From Phycisphaerales bacterium (GTDB taxonomy: Bacteria > Planctomycetota > Phycisphaerae > Phycisphaerales > UBA1924): a stretch of 5,485 nucleotides of DNA. This document shows, in pieces, positions 1 to 5,305 of the stretch; the first letter of the stretch is position 1, and each line of letters begins with the position of its first letter. The stretch is from the NCBI GenBank assembly GCA_020054055.1, contig JAGVLZ010000255.1:1-5485 (forward strand). Direction: 5' to 3'. The position numbers and the translations under genes are program-made. The notes under the pieces are model-generated. The model was not told the origin of the DNA. It saw only the letters and a program-made list of their open reading frames with translations, and ran no database searches.

Positions 1-1
1 C

Positions 2-358
2 GGAAGCGATCGCGTGCTGAGCATCGCGGGTGATGTCGCCTTCGGCCCCGGTCAGGTGACGCTCACCGCCCCGGGCAAGCGCGAAGTCGACAACATCATC
101 AGCACCATCAAGAGCCAGTACGGCGGCAGCCGCATCGAGATCGCCGGCTTCACCGACAACGACCCGCTCAAAAAGACCAAGGACAAGTACACCGACAACG
201 AGAACCTCAGCGTTCAGCGGGCACTCGCCGTCGAACGCTACATGAACGCCAACGGCATCTCGGGCGACCTCACCCACAGTGCCGGCTACGGACCGTCGAA
301 CCCGAAGGGATCAAAGAAGGACAGCCGCCGAGTCGAGATCCGAATCCTCGGAAACTGA
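2..358 (+). CDS. OmpA/MotB-like C-terminal domain protein, 5'-truncated
   Basis: This is the 3' end of a gene that enters from the left edge; the frame is open from base 2, so the GTG at 14 is probably internal and not the true start. About 118 residues are visible. They carry the peptidoglycan-binding OmpA-like fold: a beta strand with IEIAGFTDNDP, then a YTDNENLSVQRALAVERYM helix, GI, an AGYG turn, and a closing SRRVEIRIL strand. In this family the TD...LS..RA..V and RRVEI positions contact diaminopimelate in peptidoglycan and anchor outer-membrane or envelope proteins to the wall. Anything upstream (signal peptide, barrel, coiled coil or MotB-type membrane helix) lies outside the window, so the full architecture is unknown. 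The gene ends in TGA at 356-358 and is followed at once by an intrinsic terminator, so it is the last gene of its transcript. Family call is solid; the specific role is not assignable. Confidence 0.88.
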   Translation, partial: GSDRVLSIAGDVAFGPGQVTLTAPGKREVDNIISTIKSQYGGSRIEIAGFTDNDPLKKTKDKYTDNENLSVQRALAVERYMNANGISGDLTHSAGYGPSNPKGSKKDSRRVEIRILGN

Positions 359-388
359 CCGAAACGACGCCTGACCACGGCAACACCG

Positions 389-418
389 AATCCGCGGCAT
401 CGTGCCCGCGGGTTTTTT
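389..418 (+). terminator. Rho-independent terminator after the OmpA-like gene
   Basis: CCGCGG at 392-397 pairs with CCGCGG at 406-411 around an 8-base loop, and a run of six T (413-418) follows directly. The stem can extend by a T391/G412 wobble and two A/T pairs (389-390 with 413-414). It lies 31 bases after the TGA of the OmpA-like gene, which fits termination of that transcript. No second gene is visible between here and the peroxidase start. Confidence 0.8.
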
Positions 419-540
419 CATGGCCTTTCGGATCAATGGGAGTCATCCCGAAATCAGTCGGCGGCACCCGCGGGCATTCTTGTGCAATAACTACCCGTCG
501 GGTCCGTTGGGGAGAAGTCGGGGGTATCGGATCGAAGGAA

Positions 541-546
541 AAGGAG
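541..546 (+). promoter_or_regulatory. Ribosome binding site of the peroxidase gene
   Basis: AAGGAG lies 7 bases before the TTG at 554. This is a near-consensus Shine-Dalgarno at good spacing and is the reason for choosing TTG 554 over the later TTG at 563. The encoded N-terminus then reads as a complete signal peptide. In the rest of the 359-553 gap I see the terminator at 389-418 and no convincing sigma-70 promoter. Confidence 0.75.
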
Positions 547-553
547 AGCGCCG

Positions 554-1903
554 TTGTCCATCTTGAAATCATCGGATCGCCTGGCTATCGGTGCGTGTTT
601 CGCTTCGCTTTTTGCATGCACGGCGGCATTTGCCGAACTCCCGCCGGTCCCCGTCCCGCCCGCCAACCCCGTCACGGAAGCCAAGCGGGTGCTGGGCAAG
701 ATCCTCTTCTGGGACGAGCAACTCTCCAGCGACAACACCGTCTCCTGCGGCACATGCCACCAGCCCGCTTTCGGCGGCGGCGACCCGCTTCCCGCCCGAA
801 ACCCCGGCGTCGACGGCGCCTTCAACACGCCTGATGACGTCTTCGGCTCGTTCGGCCTCATCCGCACCGACGCCGCGGACGACTTCGAGCGCGACGTCGC
901 CTTCGCGCTCAATCGTCAGGTGACGGCCCGCGCCGCGAACCCGGCGATCAACAGCGCCTACGCGACAGACCTCTTCTGGGACGGGCGCGCACGGAGCCAG
1001 TTCGTCGACCCCGAAACCGGCGCGGTGCTGATTGCTTCCGGCGGCGCGCTCGAGAGCCAGGCAGTCGGACCCGTCGTCTCGAGCGTCGAGATGGCGCACG
1101 CCGACCGCGACTGGAATCAGGTGACGCAGAAACTCCGCACCGCCGGGCCGATGGCGCTCGCGACCGATGTCCCGGCCGACATGATGTCGGCGATCGAGTC
1201 CGCGGGAACCTACCCCGTGCTCTTCGAGGAAGCCTTCGGCGACAAAGCCATCACCGCGGCGCGAATCGGCATGGCCATCGCCACCTACGAGCGAACGCTC
1301 ATCTCGGACCAATCGCCTTGGGATCGCTTCCGCGCGGGTGATGCCGGAGCGCTCACGCCGGGGCAGCAGCAGGGTTGGAACTTCTTCCAGGCCACCGAGT
1401 GCGCCATCTGTCACGCGCCGCCCCTCTTCACCGACAACACCTTCCGAAACATCGGCCTCCGCCCCAACAATCAGGACATCGGGCGCGAGGCGGTCACCGG
1501 CTCGCCCGCGGACCGAGGCCGGTTCAAGACCGCGTCCCTGCGGAACCTCGCGGGGCGCGCGAACCTCATGCATACCGGGCAGTTCGTCGCGGTGAACCAG
1601 GTCTTTGCGTTCTACGCCGGGCCGGGCGCCCCGGGGAACCCGAACCGCGACCCGATCCTGCCCACAGCCGTACCACCTCCGCAGGTCAATGCGATCACCG
1701 ACTTCATCGTCAACGGCCTGACCGACCCGCGCGTCATGCAGGAGCAGTTCCCCTTCGATCGCCCCCAACTGCACACCGAGAGCGCGCCGCTGAACCCCCA
1801 GGTTGATCATCGCGGGGACGACCGGGACGGGCGGCTTCGTGCCGCGCATCATCGCCAACTGCCCGCCCAACGCGGGCAACTCCGGCTTCAAGGTGGGGCT
1901 TGA
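554..1903 (+). CDS. Secreted di-haem cytochrome c peroxidase (N-terminal part of a frameshifted gene)
   Basis: Di-haem cytochrome c peroxidase/MauG family protein; the family reduces hydrogen peroxide with electrons from small c-type donors, or oxidises other substrates, outside the cytoplasm. Residues 1-27 form a signal peptide (SDR, hydrophobic stretch, AFA before ELPPVP). The first haem site is CGTCH at 65-69, with LFWDEQLSSDNTVSC before it. A family-typical FWDGRA follows at 141-146. The second haem site is CAICH at 283-287, followed by LFTDNTFRNIG. FKTASLRNLAGRANLMHTGQF at about 324-344 is the conserved distal segment, and FPFDRPQL at 399-406 closes the peroxidase domain. Genuine coding ends near residue 415. 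The last ~34 residues (charged, Arg/His-rich, unlike the family) are out-of-frame read-through after a shift at the C5 run 1795-1799. The natural continuation is the ORF at 1803-2360, giving about 601 residues if the shift is repaired. The TTG start is supported by AAGGAG 7 bases upstream. Confidence 0.9.
   Translation: MSILKSSDRLAIGACFASLFACTAAFAELPPVPVPPANPVTEAKRVLGKILFWDEQLSSDNTVSCGTCHQPAFGGGDPLPARNPGVDGAFNTPDDVFGSFGLIRTDAADDFERDVAFALNRQVTARAANPAINSAYATDLFWDGRARSQFVDPETGAVLIASGGALESQAVGPVVSSVEMAHADRDWNQVTQKLRTAGPMALATDVPADMMSAIESAGTYPVLFEEAFGDKAITAARIGMAIATYERTLISDQSPWDRFRAGDAGALTPGQQQGWNFFQATECAICHAPPLFTDNTFRNIGLRPNNQDIGREAVTGSPADRGRFKTASLRNLAGRANLMHTGQFVAVNQVFAFYAGPGAPGNPNRDPILPTAVPPPQVNAITDFIVNGLTDPRVMQEQFPFDRPQLHTESAPLNPQVDHRGDDRDGRLRAAHHRQLPAQRGQLRLQGGA
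1795..1799 (+). other. Frameshift site: C5 homopolymer in the peroxidase gene
   Basis: The upstream frame reads CTG AAC CCC CAG; dropping one C gives CTG AAC CCC AGG TTG ATC and flows directly into the downstream frame with no lost or doubled residues. The upstream frame then turns into low-complexity Arg/His/Gln-rich translation, while the downstream frame has natural composition and a recognisable domain. One extra base here explains everything. Causes in order of likelihood: a sequencing or assembly error in a homopolymer, a true inactivating mutation, or +1 slippage on CCC-C. Confidence 0.8.
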
Positions 1904-2360
1904 TCGAGCGCTCGTCGGCGCAACGGCGCGCGTGGCGATTTCAGCCTCCGCACCAGTCGGCGGCGTCGTCGATCCGACGAATCTTTCGGACGCGATGTTG
2001 GTCGAAGGGTCGGGCGCGGGCAACGGCTTCGCGACCTTCCATTGGCCCATCCCGGCGGACCGCTCGATCGACGGCCAGGTCGTCTTCATGCAGTGGCGCG
2101 TGGCCGACCCCGCGGCCCCGGCAGGCGTCGCGCTCTCGAACATCGCGCGCATCACCCTCTTCGGCGGCAGCGCACTCCCCCATTGCCCGGGCGATGCCGA
2201 CGACGACTTCGCGGTGGACTTCGCGGATGTCACGACGACGCTCGCCAACTTCGGCGCGAGCAGTTACGCCTATCGCCCGGGCGATACCAACGGCGATGGT
2301 CAGGTCGACTTCACCGACCTGACCTTCACGCTTGCCCAGTGGGGTAACACCTGCATGTAG
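1803..2360 (+). CDS. C-terminal part of the peroxidase: beta-rich region plus dockerin-type repeat (frameshifted)
   Basis: Continuation of the upstream peroxidase in the +1 frame, overlapping its read-through tail. It lacks its own RBS and signal peptide, and an in-frame TGA sits just upstream at 1791-1793, so it is a gene fragment and not an independent gene. Residues 1-20 continue the peroxidase (IIAGTTGTGGF, then RIIANCPP). Residues 28-120 look like a beta-sandwich-type segment ending in QWRVADP and ALSNIARITLFGG, a style I associate with secreted planctomycete proteins. The end (residues 128-184) is a two-repeat dockerin-like module. Loop one starts CPGDADDD with Asp at 131, 133, 135 and 139; loop two is DTNGDGQVD at 161-169. 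It is bounded by Cys128 and Cys184, ending WGNTC. Such EF-hand-like loops bind calcium, and the Cys-bounded form is typical of exported planctomycete proteins, where it probably acts in surface attachment or sorting. Stop TAG at 2358-2360. Confidence 0.85.
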   Translation: MIIAGTTGTGGFVPRIIANCPPNAGNSGFKVGLDRALVGATARVAISASAPVGGVVDPTNLSDAMLVEGSGAGNGFATFHWPIPADRSIDGQVVFMQWRVADPAAPAGVALSNIARITLFGGSALPHCPGDADDDFAVDFADVTTTLANFGASSYAYRPGDTNGDGQVDFTDLTFTLAQWGNTCM

Positions 2361-2372
2361 CGGAATGAAGGA

Positions 2373-2454
2373 GACGCCCCCTCCGTCACTCGTAGATTCC
2401 CGCCGCGGCGGGTGAACTCGCACCTCCCCCGGTAGGGTCGGGGGAGGAGGCGTC
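2373..2454. repeat. Nested inverted repeats between convergent genes
   Basis: Three nested or adjacent dyads fill the space between the peroxidase and PBP genes. The outer arms are GACGCCCCCTCC at 2373-2384 and GGAGGAGGCGTC at 2443-2454, which pair with one mismatch. Inside is the perfect 14-base palindrome CCCGCCGCGGCGGG at 2399-2412 and the hairpin at 2423-2447. The outer right arm overlaps the inner hairpin's 3' arm, so two alternative folds compete. The outer arm also touches the PBP stop codon at 2453-2455. Confidence 0.6.
2423..2447. terminator. Probable bidirectional hairpin terminator
   Basis: CCTCCCCC at 2423-2430 pairs perfectly with GGGGGAGG at 2440-2447 around a 9-base loop. It lies between two convergent stop codons (2358-2360 plus strand, 2453-2455 minus strand), the expected place for a shared terminator. 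Neither side has a T run, so it would act as a U-tract-poor hairpin or as a 3'-end stabiliser. The terminator role is inferred from position. Confidence 0.5.
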
Positions 2455-4198
2455 AGTCGTGCGCTCCGCCTTCCGCTTCTTCCTTCACCATTTCCGCGAC
2501 GGGATCGCCCGGCGCCGGCACGCCGAGATACTCGAGCGTCCGCCGCACGACACGCCGCACCACGGGCCCCGCGACCGCCGTGCCGTAGTGGGCACGCTTC
2601 CTGATCTGCTCCGGCCCCGGATCGTCGATCACAACAACAAGCACGATGCGCGGGTCCTCGACCGGCGCGCCGACGAGGAAACTCGAGTTGTATTGGCCGT
2701 CGAAGTACCCCTTGCCGTCGGGGCGCGGGATCTCCGCCGTGCCGGACTTGCCGAACATCGAGTGCTTCACGGGCGGCTCATCGGGGAAGCGCCGGCGCGA
2801 GCGATCTTCCATCATCAGCCCGACCCGCTTCAGCGTGTCGCGCGTGAGGTACGCGACCCACGGCGGGAGCACGCGCACGCGGACCTCATCATCCGGCGAG
2901 AGGTCCTCGCGGTGACGCAGCCGCAGATTGGGCAGCGTCCCCGCGAGTTCCCCCGTGCGCGCAAAGACGCTGAACGCGCGCACCATTTGGAGCGGCGTCA
3001 CCGCGATCTCGTAACCGCTGGAGATGGAGGTCTGCGTGTACTTGCTCCACCGCGACTGCGGCGTGACGATGCCGGGCGATTCGCCGGGCAGGCCGATGTT
3101 CACCCGCTGCCCGAAGCCGAACCGAACGACCGCGCGGCGGGTTTTCTCAAATGACAGTCGCGCCATCCCCTGCACCATGCCGATGTTCGAGGAGAAGACC
3201 AGCACGTCGCGCCACGTCAGGAAGGACTTGGGGGTCACGTCCCGGATCGGGCGGCCGTAGTCCGTCTGCCACGCGCCGTCGTGCGTGTCGAAGACTTCAT
3301 CCGGCGAAACCACCTCGAACTCCACCGCCGACGACCACGCGAAACTCTTAAAGGTCGAGCCCGGCTCGTACAGGTCCTCGACGCAGCGGTTGCGCCCCAG
3401 CGAGGGGTGAATATCTCGCCCGGGATCGTTGCGGATCGTGCGGTAGCGGTGCCCCGACGAATCGGGCTGCACGATGCGCCCTTCGAGCGTCGTGCGCACG
3501 GGGGGCTCTTCGAGATTCATCCCGGGGCGCACATAGTCCACCATCGCGAGGATGTCGCCAGTCTTCGGATCGACCATCACGAGGCGGCCGCCCGCGGCGT
3601 CGGCCTCCATCACCCCCCGCGCGAGTTCCTCGTAAGCGATCTCCTGAAGGTACGCATCAATCGTGAGACGCACCTCACCGCCCTTGTCGGGCGGCTGATA
3701 GCCGGTCGGTTCGATGTACATGGGGCGCCCGCTCGAATCGCGGACATAATCGAGGTGCCCCGGCTCGCCCGCCATGTCCTCTTCGTACGCCAGTTCCGCG
3801 CCGAGCAGACCGTCGTGGTCGATGCCTACCTTGCCGACGAGCGAGGCCATCGCCGGCCCGCCGGGGGTCTCGCGGACGCTTCGAGGCTCGAGCGCCAGCC
3901 CCGGGATCTTCAGTTTTCGCGCCTGCTCGAGTTGATGATCGTCGAGCACGCCGCCGATCGAGACGTAGCGGATGGGCTTCTTGCCCGCGAGTTCGCGCTC
4001 CTTGCTCTCGGAGACCGCGCTCACCATGCGCTCCGCGACGGCCTCGGGCTTCAGCGCGCCGGGGTCGGCGGTCGGCTGGCTCAGCACCAGCTTCACCAGC
4101 AGCACGATGATGACGACCGGCAGGATGAAAGAGAGAAGGATCACCACAACGAGCTGTTGCGGCGTCTTGATGAACGAGGTGTGCTCGTGAGCTTCCAC
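2453..4198 (-). CDS. ftsI: Class B penicillin-binding protein (FtsI-like) with a foreign cytochrome c5-type N-terminus
   Basis: From about residue 60 to the end this is a class B PBP, the transpeptidase that cross-links septal peptidoglycan on the outer face of the inner membrane. The remaining dimerisation region includes IRYVSIGG (76-83), LEPRSVRE (103-110) and GLLGAE (130-135). The transpeptidase domain carries STFK at 281-284 (nucleophile Ser281), SSN at 336-338 and KSGTAE at 484-489. SSGYEIAVTPLQM at 393-405 favours FtsI over PBP2. Residues 1 to about 58 do not fit: HEHTSFIKTPQQL, one transmembrane helix (about 16-39) and ADPGALKPEAVAER resemble the anchor of Burkholderiales cytochrome c5. 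The normal short cytoplasmic tail, PBP membrane helix and RGxIxDRNG segment are absent, and so is any CxxCH of a cytochrome. The ORF is therefore a chimera joined in frame near 4025-4055. Start is GTG at 4198-4196 with no clear Shine-Dalgarno, and it belongs to the cytochrome part. PBP identity is very secure; whether this fusion exists in any cell is doubtful. Confidence 0.88.
   Translation of the reverse strand: MEAHEHTSFIKTPQQLVVVILLSFILPVVIIVLLVKLVLSQPTADPGALKPEAVAERMVSAVSESKERELAGKKPIRYVSIGGVLDDHQLEQARKLKIPGLALEPRSVRETPGGPAMASLVGKVGIDHDGLLGAELAYEEDMAGEPGHLDYVRDSSGRPMYIEPTGYQPPDKGGEVRLTIDAYLQEIAYEELARGVMEADAAGGRLVMVDPKTGDILAMVDYVRPGMNLEEPPVRTTLEGRIVQPDSSGHRYRTIRNDPGRDIHPSLGRNRCVEDLYEPGSTFKSFAWSSAVEFEVVSPDEVFDTHDGAWQTDYGRPIRDVTPKSFLTWRDVLVFSSNIGMVQGMARLSFEKTRRAVVRFGFGQRVNIGLPGESPGIVTPQSRWSKYTQTSISSGYEIAVTPLQMVRAFSVFARTGELAGTLPNLRLRHREDLSPDDEVRVRVLPPWVAYLTRDTLKRVGLMMEDRSRRRFPDEPPVKHSMFGKSGTAEIPRPDGKGYFDGQYNSSFLVGAPVEDPRIVLVVVIDDPGPEQIRKRAHYGTAVAGPVVRRVVRRTLEYLGVPAPGDPVAEMVKEEAEGGAHD
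4020..4055 (-). other. Likely chimera junction (cytochrome c5 anchor to PBP)
   Basis: On the minus strand the translation passes from cytochrome c5-like (ADPGALKPEAVAER) to PBP-like (VSAVSESKERELAGKKPIRYV) within this stretch. A KPEAVAER-like run could plausibly occur in both families: as the linker before the first cytochrome haem domain, and as the helix after the ADP motif of FtsI. A short shared coding stretch could therefore have bridged two genomes during assembly. Position is accurate to roughly 15 codons. Confidence 0.6.
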
Positions 4199-4237
4199 AG
4201 TGGTTTTTTGGTTTCGGAGGTGTGGGGTAAGGATATG

Positions 4238-4243
4238 ATTTTA
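4238..4243 (-). promoter_or_regulatory. Possible -10 element for the minus-strand cytochrome-type start
   Basis: Read on the minus strand this is TAAAAT, a good -10 match, about 40 bases before the GTG at 4198. No clear -35 hexamer is visible at 16-18 bases. The 81-base gap to the tRNA on the other strand must hold promoters for both directions. Confidence 0.35.
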
Positions 4244-4279
4244 GCGCGTAAGTCTGATATTCTGCGCGTCCTTCCCGAG

Positions 4280-4356
4280 GCGCCCGTAGCTCAGCGGATC
4301 AGAGTATTGGCCTCCGAAGCCAAGGGTCGTGGGTTCGAATCCCGCCGGGCGCGCCA
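4280..4356 (+). tRNA. tRNA-Arg (anticodon CCG)
   Basis: The full cloverleaf can be drawn. The acceptor stem GCGCCCG (4280-4286) pairs with CGGGCGC (4346-4352), seven perfect pairs, followed by discriminator G4353 and encoded CCA (4354-4356). D stem GCTC pairs with GAGT, with loop AGCGGATCA. Anticodon stem TTGGC/GCCAA (4307-4311, 4319-4323) closes loop CTCCGAA, giving anticodon CCG at 4314-4316, which reads CGG arginine codons. The T arm has a GTGGG/CCCGC stem and TTCGAAT loop. The variable loop is five bases. Encoded CCA and overall sequence style agree with a proteobacterial source. A GC-rich stretch (GCGCG at 4264-4268) below a weak GATATT at 4256-4261 could be a stringent-type promoter, but this is only suggestive. 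I see no second copy of the tRNA 3' end in the window, so no attachment-site duplication. Confidence 0.97.
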
Positions 4357-4412
4357 GTTACGCATGAAGATGGGCACTTTACCCAACTCCCGCCGTACCT
4401 TCGACGACCCTG

Positions 4413-4787
4413 ATGCCCGACGCTAAGCCCGATCTCGTTCGAGGGCAGTACGAGTCTTGGGTGTATCCGGAGCCGGTCTCCGACCTGACTGACTTGGTAC
4501 GGAACTCGGTCTGGAATGGTGGCGACCCCAAGAATCTGGGCAAAGCCTATTGGCCGGATCGGCCTGTGCGCAAGGGATTGGAAATACTGGTCGCCGGTTG
4601 CGGAACCTACGCTGCCGCGCTCTACGCGCTCAAGGCGGATGGAGTCAGAACGATCCTGCAGTGCATTCAATCTGCCGGCATCGCGGAGTCCTCAGTGGCC
4701 GATGTCATCCACCTGTGTCGAAAGATGTTCCGCGATCTGTGGCGCGTGGGTTATTTCCACTTCGTATTTGGACCCGGGCGCTCCTAG
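4413..4787 (+). CDS. Short ORF starting like a class I SAM methyltransferase; truncated or composite
   Basis: The ORF has 124 residues. Residues 8-69 resemble the start of a class I SAM-dependent methyltransferase: VRGQYESWVYPEP near 9-21, a Trp/Pro-rich linker with YWPDRP, then ILVAGCGT at 58-65, the glycine-rich motif I that binds the methyl donor. After about residue 70 the similarity stops. The expected second strand ending in an acidic residue (GIDxS-like) does not appear. Residues 72-124 (helical, with DVIHLCRKMFRDLW and GYFHFVFGPG) are of a family I do not recognise. A full methyltransferase would be at least twice as long, so this is either a decayed gene or two fragments joined. Codons are less GC-biased at third positions (for example GAT, AAG, TAT, GGA, ATA, TTG) than in the flanking genes, hinting at another origin. 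No clear Shine-Dalgarno precedes ATG 4413. It ends in the CTAG shared with the response regulator's stop on the other strand. I am confident only of motif I. Confidence 0.5.
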   Translation: MPDAKPDLVRGQYESWVYPEPVSDLTDLVRNSVWNGGDPKNLGKAYWPDRPVRKGLEILVAGCGTYAAALYALKADGVRTILQCIQSAGIAESSVADVIHLCRKMFRDLWRVGYFHFVFGPGRS

Positions 4788-5179
4788 GAAAGCGTCGGCG
4801 AGACCGAGCGGAGGATCGAGATCAGCGTCTGCGGGTAGTACGGCTTGCCGACGTGGTAATCGAAGCCGGCGATCTGCGCGAGGATCTTGTCGGAGGGCTT
4901 GTTCCACGCGGTGACCGCGATGAGCGCGGGCCGCGCCGATTCCTCCCCGTAGGTGCGCCGCAGATCGCGCGCGACCTGATAGCCGCTCGCGTCGGGGAGG
5001 GTGATGTCGAGCAGGATGATGTCGGGGTCGAATGCGCCAGCCGACTCCCACATCGCCTTCGCGTTCCCTACCTCCTTCGCTTCGTAGCCTTCGGTGCTGA
5101 GCAGAAGCACCAGGCTGCGCGCGCTGTCGACATCGTCCTCGACGATCAGGACGCGCAGCGGACGTGACGGGTTCGACAC
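4784..5179 (-). CDS. Single-domain response regulator (CheY-like receiver)
   Basis: The 131-residue protein consists almost entirely of one receiver domain and has no output domain, so it should act through protein contacts after phosphorylation by a histidine kinase that is not encoded in this window. All key residues are visible: acidic pair D15-D16 in LIVEDD, phospho-acceptor D58 in ILLDITLPD, switch T90 in AVTAW, and K112 in GKPYYP. The GYQVARDLRR helix and loops have standard spacing. Start is GTG at 5179-5177, which leaves only a seven-residue lead (SNPSRPL) before the first strand RVLIVEDD, and no later start would keep the domain intact. A strong promoter lies immediately upstream, so the mRNA is probably leaderless. 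The stop TAG (4786-4784) overlaps the stop of the convergent methyltransferase-like ORF within one CTAG. The divergent neighbour is the Bug-family gene. Such stand-alone receivers are common in Burkholderiales; the partner is unknown. Confidence 0.93.
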   Translation of the reverse strand: MSNPSRPLRVLIVEDDVDSARSLVLLLSTEGYEAKEVGNAKAMWESAGAFDPDIILLDITLPDASGYQVARDLRRTYGEESARPALIAVTAWNKPSDKILAQIAGFDYHVGKPYYPQTLISILRSVSPTLS

Positions 5180-5185
5180 GCGCGG

Positions 5186-5213
5186 ATTATAGGTGACACG
5201 AGTAACCTATCAA
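5186..5213 (-). promoter_or_regulatory. Sigma-70-type promoter of the response regulator
   Basis: Reading the minus strand, TTGATA (5213-5208) is followed after 16 bases by TATAAT (5191-5186), a perfect -10 with a four-of-six -35. Only six bases (CCGCGC) separate the -10 from the GTG start, so the expected +1 is the G of the start codon itself. Confidence 0.75.
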
Positions 5214-5242
5214 TAGACAAGGCCTTGAACCGAAAGCATTTT

Positions 5243-5263
5243 CTGTAGCGATATGCACTACAG
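5243..5263. repeat. Operator-like inverted repeat between divergent genes
   Basis: CTGTAG at 5243-5248 and CTACAG at 5258-5263 are exact reverse complements around a 9-base centre (CGATATGCA). It lies 30 bases upstream of the response-regulator -35 and about 28 bases upstream of the Bug gene's -10, a position suited to binding by a dimeric regulator. No T tract follows, so it is not a terminator. Function is inferred from position alone. Confidence 0.4.
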
Positions 5264-5290
5264 CGGCCGCGGGGCGGAGGGCCCTGCCCT

Positions 5291-5296
5291 TACAAT
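5291..5296 (+). promoter_or_regulatory. -10 element of the Bug-family gene
   Basis: TACAAT lies nine bases before the ATG at 5306, a spacing that leaves an untranslated leader of only about three bases. No -35 match is visible 16-18 bases upstream, where the sequence is G/C only, and no Shine-Dalgarno is present. The hexamer sits between two GGGCCC palindromes (5279-5284 and 5299-5304). Confidence 0.45.
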
Positions 5297-5305
5297 CCGG
5301 GCCCC

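Noticed and set aside
493..511. Palindrome ACCCGTCGGGT (493-503) and a CCGTYGGG direct repeat upstream of the peroxidase
   Set aside because: Short and G/C-only repeats are expected by chance at this base composition; no promoter could be tied to them.
569..2248. Long minus-strand open frame (559 codons) opposite the peroxidase
   Set aside because: Arg/Val/Gly-rich translation without domains, antisense to a clear haem peroxidase; typical shadow frame in GC-rich DNA.
4334..4356. tRNA-Arg 3' end as a phage or island attachment site
   Set aside because: No second copy of the tRNA 3' segment and no integrase are present within the window.
3281..4426. Plus-strand open frame of 381 codons opposite the PBP and running through the tRNA
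   Set aside because: Low-complexity Arg/His-rich product, crosses a tRNA gene and the chimera junction; an antisense shadow.
4299..4670. Minus-strand ORF ending GAPGGIRTHDPWLRRPIL
   Set aside because: That tail is the well-known spurious translation of a tRNA gene's antisense strand; it is not a protein.
4692..5051. Minus-strand ORF of 119 codons overlapping the receiver gene
   Set aside because: Out of frame with a receiver domain that has all its active-site residues; composition is a shadow of it.
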